Shown here: positions 32,354 to 36,157 of the stretch, piece by piece
Layout of the letters: every line of letters begins with the position of its first letter
How positions within the stretch are numbered: position 1 is the stretch's first letter
Origin: Propionibacteriaceae bacterium
Lineage (GTDB): Bacteria; Actinomycetota; Actinomycetes; Propionibacteriales; Propionibacteriaceae
NCBI GenBank assembly: GCA_031254155.1
Contig: JAIRVA010000060.1
Location: 1-36,157, forward strand
Direction of reading: 5' to 3'
Length of the DNA: 36,157 bases
Made by a program: the position numbers and the translations under genes
Notes under the pieces: model-generated
What the model was told of the DNA's origin: nothing
Seen by the model: only the letters and a program-made list of their open reading frames with translations
Database searches by the model: none

Positions 32354-32467
32354 ATGCGCAGTAGCCATACTCTACCCTGGTAACACGGGCTCGCGCCACC
32401 GGGTCCGCGGACTTCCCGGATCGATCCGCGGAGTCTTCACAGTGGTACTACCCAATGAGGAGTTAAC

Positions 32468-33811
32468 ATGGCGAAACACTACGGAATTTTGGGGTTGGCG
32501 GGTGCCACGGCTCTCGCGCTGGCGCTGGCCGGCTGCTCGACCCCCACCACCAGCAACACAGCCGGTACGACCGGCGCCCCGGCGACCACCAGTGCCCCGG
32601 CGACCGTCACGATTTACGGTACCCCGACCGGCGACGAGGGCAACCAGTGGGAGGCGAGCTGGAAGAGCTGGGCGGCGGCGAACAACATCACCATTCAGTA
32701 CACCGGCGACCGCGACTTCACCACCAACATCTCGACCAAGATCCAGGGCAACGCCCTGCCCGACATCGCGGTCTTCCCGCAGCCCGGCCTGATGCAGGCC
32801 GTGATCGGCACCGGCAAGGTCCAGGCCCTCGACGCCACCACCCTGGCCGAGGTGACCAAGAACTTCTCCGCCGACTGGCAGAAATATGGCACCGCGAACG
32901 GGAAACAGTACGCCGTCCCGCTTGACGCCTCCGCGAAGGGGTACATCTGGTATTCGCCGGCCGCCTTCAAGACGTGGGGCGTCACCGTACCGACGACCTG
33001 GGATGACCTCATGACCCTCACCGCGACCATCCAGTCCAAGGTCGGCGGACCGGTCTGGTGCGCGGGCTTCAACTCGGGCGACGCGACGGGCTGGCCGGGG
33101 ACCGACCAACTGGCCGAGTATGTCCTGTCCGCCTCGGGCGGCGACGTCTACGACAAGTGGGTCGCCGGCGACGTCAAGTTCACTGACCAGCCCATTGCGG
33201 ACGCCTTCACCGCGCTCGGCAAGATCCTGCTCGATCCCCGTTACGTCAACGCGGGCTTCGGCGACGTCGCCTCAATCAACTCGACCCCCTTCGGTGACGT
33301 GGCGAACGCCCTGGCCGGCGGCCAGTGCGCGCTGACCAACCAGGCGACCTTCCTCCAGGCTTCGTTCGCGACGGCCAAGACCGCCGCGGGTACCACGCCC
33401 AAGGTGGCCCAGGATGGCGACATCTGGGCCTTTATGATGCCGCCGGTCGCCGGCAAGGCCTCCGTCGTGGGTGGCGGCGACTTCGCGGTCGCGTTCACCG
33501 ACAGCCCGGCCGTTCAGAAAGTCATGGCCTACCTGGCCTCGGGCGACTACGCTAATTCGCTCATCACCGTCCCCGGGGCGACCTTCATCACCGCCAACCA
33601 GGGCGTCGACGTGACCAAGCAGGCCGACCCGCTGCTGGCGAGCGCGATGAAGACCCTGGTCGACCCGGCGACCGCCTTCCGTTTCGGCGCCGGCGATGCG
33701 ATGCCGTCCGTCGTCCAGCAGGCCTGGTGGAAGGGTACGGTCGACTGGATCAACGGTACCGACCAGACCACCGTCCTGAACCAGATCCAGTCGGCCTGGG
33801 CGGACGTGTAA
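32468..33811 (+). CDS. Alpha-glucoside-type ABC solute-binding lipoprotein (AglE-like)
   Basis: The protein has 447 residues. The lipobox LAGC gives a lipidated Cys23, followed by a Thr/Ala/Pro linker. The fold is family 1, with VTIYGTPTGDEGNQWEASWK, ALPDIAVFPQPGLMQ, VPLDASAKGYIWYSP and WDDLMTLTATIQ. The end, FGAGDAMPSVVQQAWWKGTV followed by DWI, resembles AglE and related alpha-glucoside-binding proteins. GAGGAG precedes the ATG by 5 nt. A hairpin element separates it from the permeases, which may allow more binding protein than permease. GH65 divergent suggests maltose/trehalose-like ligands. Confidence 0.9.
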   Translation: MAKHYGILGLAGATALALALAGCSTPTTSNTAGTTGAPATTSAPATVTIYGTPTGDEGNQWEASWKSWAAANNITIQYTGDRDFTTNISTKIQGNALPDIAVFPQPGLMQAVIGTGKVQALDATTLAEVTKNFSADWQKYGTANGKQYAVPLDASAKGYIWYSPAAFKTWGVTVPTTWDDLMTLTATIQSKVGGPVWCAGFNSGDATGWPGTDQLAEYVLSASGGDVYDKWVAGDVKFTDQPIADAFTALGKILLDPRYVNAGFGDVASINSTPFGDVANALAGGQCALTNQATFLQASFATAKTAAGTTPKVAQDGDIWAFMMPPVAGKASVVGGGDFAVAFTDSPAVQKVMAYLASGDYANSLITVPGATFITANQGVDVTKQADPLLASAMKTLVDPATAFRFGAGDAMPSVVQQAWWKGTVDWINGTDQTTVLNQIQSAWADV

Positions 33812-33823
33812 GTAGTACGCTGA

Positions 33824-33894
33824 GCCGCGGGGACCACTCATCCTCTGTCCCTCCTTGTCAAAGGGGGGGGCGGTAGACCGGTGATCCCCGTGGC
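33824..33894. repeat. REP-like hairpin between binding protein and permease genes
   Basis: Outer arms 33824-33837 (GCCGCGGGGACCAC) and 33881-33894 (GTGATCCCCGTGGC) pair with two mismatches. Inside is CCCTCCTT/AAAGGGGG. The minus strand follows the same order as the copies in GH65 and pmt. The hairpin could shield the upstream mRNA from decay or lower read-through. Confidence 0.65.
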
Positions 33895-33930
33895 TTATCC
33901 CGTACCCCGCTCTCACGAAACTAGGTACCT

Positions 33931-35070
33931 ATGCAAGCGTTCTTTTCCTGGCTCTCGGGGTTACCCCAGTTGGCCCAGATCCCCATCGTCATCCTGGCGT
34001 TTCTCCTCGTCGTGGGCCTCATCATTCTCCTGATCGATGTCGCCCCGCGACCGGGGAAGGCGTACACCTGGCTCCGCCTGGCGCTCGCCGTCGGGGTACC
34101 CGTCGGCGTCCTCGCACTGCTCGGCCTCGAGCGCGGCGCCGCCCCCGTGTTCCTCCTGGGCGCCCTGCTCGGCGGCGGCCTGTTCCTGCTCGACGCCCGC
34201 TCCGCGAAGGGGCACGGCCGCCTCATCCAGCTCGCGCTGTTCGTGTCCCCGGCCCTGTTGCTCCTGCTGGTCGGGCTCGTCTGGCCCACCGTTCGTACCA
34301 TCGTCTCGGCCTTCCTGGACAAGACGGGTACGACCTTTGTCGGCCTGGACAACTTCGTCTGGATCTTCAAATCCGGCGGTTCCGGCGGGTTGACGTCGCT
34401 TGTCAACACGATCATCTGGGTCCTCATCGCCCCCATCGCCGCGACGGCCATCGGCCTGGTCTACGCACTGTGGGTCGACCGGTCGCGCGGCGAGAAAATC
34501 CTCAAACTGCTGATCTTCATGCCGATGGCGATCTCGCTGGTCGGCGCCTCGATCATCTTCAAATTCCTCTACGACTACCGCCAGGGTAACCAGATCGGCC
34601 TGCTCAACCAGGTGATGGTCTCACTCGGCCTCACCCCGGTGAACTGGCTCCAGTCGTACCCCCTCAACATGTTCCTGCTCATCATCATCCTCGTCTGGGC
34701 GCAGGCCGGTTTCGCGATGGTGATCCTGTCGGCGGCGATCAAGGGCATTCCGACGGAACTGCCCGAGGCGGCGCAGATCGACGGCGCGACGGCGGCCAAG
34801 CAGTTCTTCTACATCACCATCCCGACCATCCGGCCAACCATTGTCGTTGTCTGGATCACGATCTCGATCACGTCGCTGAAGGTGTACGACATCATCGCCG
34901 TCACCACGGCCGGCTTCAACAATACCTCTGTGCTGGGGTACGAGATGGTCCGGCAGTTCTCGCTGTTCCCGCCCCAGTCCGGTCACTCGGCCGCCCTGGC
35001 CGTCCTGATCTTTGTCCTTGTCATCCCGTTCATCGCTTACAATGCACGTTCACTAGGGAGGCAGGCATGA
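33931..35070 (+). CDS. Sugar ABC transporter permease, extended N-terminus (AglF-like)
   Basis: The protein has 379 residues, longer than the usual 290-320. The extra N-terminal part holds two or three membrane segments (about 10-31, 38-58 and 60-75) ahead of the six-segment core. The contact loop is EAAQIDGATAAKQFFYITIP. The same extended form is seen in AglF-type permeases. AGGT lies 6 nt before the ATG. It overlaps the next gene by 4 bp. Confidence 0.92.
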   Translation: MQAFFSWLSGLPQLAQIPIVILAFLLVVGLIILLIDVAPRPGKAYTWLRLALAVGVPVGVLALLGLERGAAPVFLLGALLGGGLFLLDARSAKGHGRLIQLALFVSPALLLLLVGLVWPTVRTIVSAFLDKTGTTFVGLDNFVWIFKSGGSGGLTSLVNTIIWVLIAPIAATAIGLVYALWVDRSRGEKILKLLIFMPMAISLVGASIIFKFLYDYRQGNQIGLLNQVMVSLGLTPVNWLQSYPLNMFLLIIILVWAQAGFAMVILSAAIKGIPTELPEAAQIDGATAAKQFFYITIPTIRPTIVVVWITISITSLKVYDIIAVTTAGFNNTSVLGYEMVRQFSLFPPQSGHSAALAVLIFVLVIPFIAYNARSLGRQA

Positions 35071-35999
35071 CCATCACCCCCATCGCGAAGTCCGCCCGCG
35101 TGGCGAAGCGGAGCCATCGTACCTTGTCCAGCCCGTGGGCGACGGCCGGCGCCATCATCCTGGCGGCGATCTGGACCGTGCCCACCCTCGGGCTGTTCGT
35201 GTCGTCCTTCCGGCCGGCCGCCGACATCACGACCTCCGGCTGGTGGACCTTCTTCGCCCACCCAGCGGTGACCGCGCAGAACTATGTCCAGACGTGGAAC
35301 TTCGTCTCGTCGGGCATCACGGTCTCGCAGACCCTGCTCAACTCGCTCACGATTACCCTGCCGGCGGCCCTGTTCCCGATCATGCTCGCGCTGCTCATCG
35401 CGTACGCCATCGCCTGGATGGACTTCCGCGGGCGGCACGTCCTGTTCGTGGCCATCTTCGCCCTGCAGATCGTCCCGTTGCAGATGCTCCTCGTACCACT
35501 GCTCAAGCTGTACACCGGGGGCGTGACCCTGTTCGGGGTTCAGGTCTTCCCCGGTTTTGCCGCCAACTCGCTCGGCTCGGGGTTCGCCCAGGTCTGGATC
35601 ACCCACACCATGTCGGCCCTCCCACTGGCGACGTTCATGCTGCACAACGCGCTCGCGTCGATCCCGGGCGAGGTCATGGAGGCGGCCCAGATCGACGGCG
35701 CCGGACACGGCCAGATCTTCCTGCGGCTCGCCCTTCCCCTCGCCGTACCCACCATTGCCAGTTACGCCATCTTCCAGTTCCTCTGGGTCTGGAACGACCT
35801 GCTGGTCGCGACGATCTTCACCTCCGGCCAGAACGCGCCGATCACGAAAATCCTGGCGGATCTGAGCGGTGTCAAGGGGCAGGACTGGTACCTGCTCACG
35901 GCCGGGACCTTCCTCGCCGTCATCATCCCGCTCCTCGTCTTCTTCGCCCTGCAGCGGTTCTTCGTCCGCGGTCTGCTGGCGGGGGCGACGAAGGGGTAG
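35067..35999 (+). CDS. Sugar ABC transporter permease (AglG-like)
   Basis: The protein has 310 residues with six membrane segments. The contact loop is EAAQIDGAGHGQIFLRLALP, and the end FFVRGLLAGATKG is normal. The ATG overlaps the stop of the previous permease (ATGA). A LacI gene begins 27 nt after its stop. With the preceding two genes it forms an AglEFG-like importer without an ATPase. Confidence 0.94.
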   Translation: MTITPIAKSARVAKRSHRTLSSPWATAGAIILAAIWTVPTLGLFVSSFRPAADITTSGWWTFFAHPAVTAQNYVQTWNFVSSGITVSQTLLNSLTITLPAALFPIMLALLIAYAIAWMDFRGRHVLFVAIFALQIVPLQMLLVPLLKLYTGGVTLFGVQVFPGFAANSLGSGFAQVWITHTMSALPLATFMLHNALASIPGEVMEAAQIDGAGHGQIFLRLALPLAVPTIASYAIFQFLWVWNDLLVATIFTSGQNAPITKILADLSGVKGQDWYLLTAGTFLAVIIPLLVFFALQRFFVRGLLAGATKG

Positions 36000-36026
36000 C
36001 ATAGCCAACACCAAGAAGGAGTGGTT

Positions 36027-36157
36027 GTGGCCGGGATTGAGGATGTGGCGCGGGCGGTGGGCTTGTCCGCGTCGACGGTGTCGAGGGGCCTGCGGGACGT
36101 CCCGCTCGTCGCCCCCGCGACGCGGGAGAAGGTCCGCGCGGCCGCCGAGGAACTGGG
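36027..36157 (+). CDS. LacI-family regulator, cut by window end
   Basis: Only 43 codons are visible. They begin MAGIEDVARAVGLSASTVSR, the complete LacI HTH, followed by LVAPATREKVRAAAEELG. The GTG at 36027 has AAGGAG 5 nt upstream. TAGCAT (35997-36002), starting on the stop of the permease, could be an own -10. It is likely to regulate the agl/GH65 divergon through the operators at 32328-32353. Confidence 0.92.
   Translation, partial: MAGIEDVARAVGLSASTVSRGLRDVPLVAPATREKVRAAAEEL

Noticed and set aside
1..36157. tRNA, rRNA, insertion sequence or integrase genes marking an island
   Set aside because: None were recognised on either strand; the accessory zone at 1-8786 is judged only from gene content and gene remnants.

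Overview
The window is high-GC DNA (roughly two thirds G+C) from an actinobacterium. Evidence: a Pmt protein mannosyltransferase gene divergent from rsmI, a cysS-rlmB pair, a SepX/GlpR-like divisome protein, lipoproteins and an LPxTG-like surface protein, and many genes whose -10 hexamer lies 6-7 nt before the start codon (leaderless mRNAs). The genus cannot be named from this sequence alone.

Layout. (A) 1-8786 is an accessory, toxin-antitoxin-rich zone. It holds a truncated AAA ATPase gene, a RhuM-Fic fusion, a large internalin-like leucine-rich-repeat surface protein, a LytR-CpsA-Psr cell-wall ligase with a small HTH gene, an HTH/PIN toxin-antitoxin pair, an AbiEii-like nucleotidyltransferase with a small partner gene, and two decayed PIN-toxin remnants that lie between the genes. 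(B) 8845-18338 is mostly conserved core: family-5 solute-binding lipoprotein, Pmt, rsmI, rlmB, cysS, SepX-like protein, uracil permease. (C) 18561-24963 is mixed metabolism: DUF3737 with a MalY/PatB-type C-S lyase, a catabolic-looking ornithine carbamoyltransferase, a RelB-YoeB pair, a DUF362 protein with an ECF-like S component, and a LacI regulator. (D) 25061-36157 holds two sugar-uptake systems. One pairs an ABC importer with a GH36 alpha-galactosidase. The other pairs an AglEFG-like importer with a divergent GH65 phosphorylase/hydrolase and is followed by a second, cut-off LacI gene. Neither importer has its own ATPase, so both probably use a shared MsmK-type ATPase encoded elsewhere.

The strongest unusual signal is at 4977-5007. 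A perfect TTGACA -35 and a TACATT -10 are separated almost entirely by nine GA dinucleotides, directly upstream of the internalin-like surface protein gene. This is the classic design of a phase-variable promoter. The present spacer is 19 bp, and loss of one GA unit would give the optimal 17 bp. Other notable signals are a REP-like palindromic element with one intergenic copy and two copies inside open reading frames, seven leaderless-type starts (two with overlapping face-to-face -10 boxes, one with its -10 built on the stop codon of the preceding gene), a structured leader before the DUF362/ECF operon, and a marked excess of the tetranucleotide GTAC.

No rRNA, tRNA, CRISPR array or intact insertion sequence was recognised.
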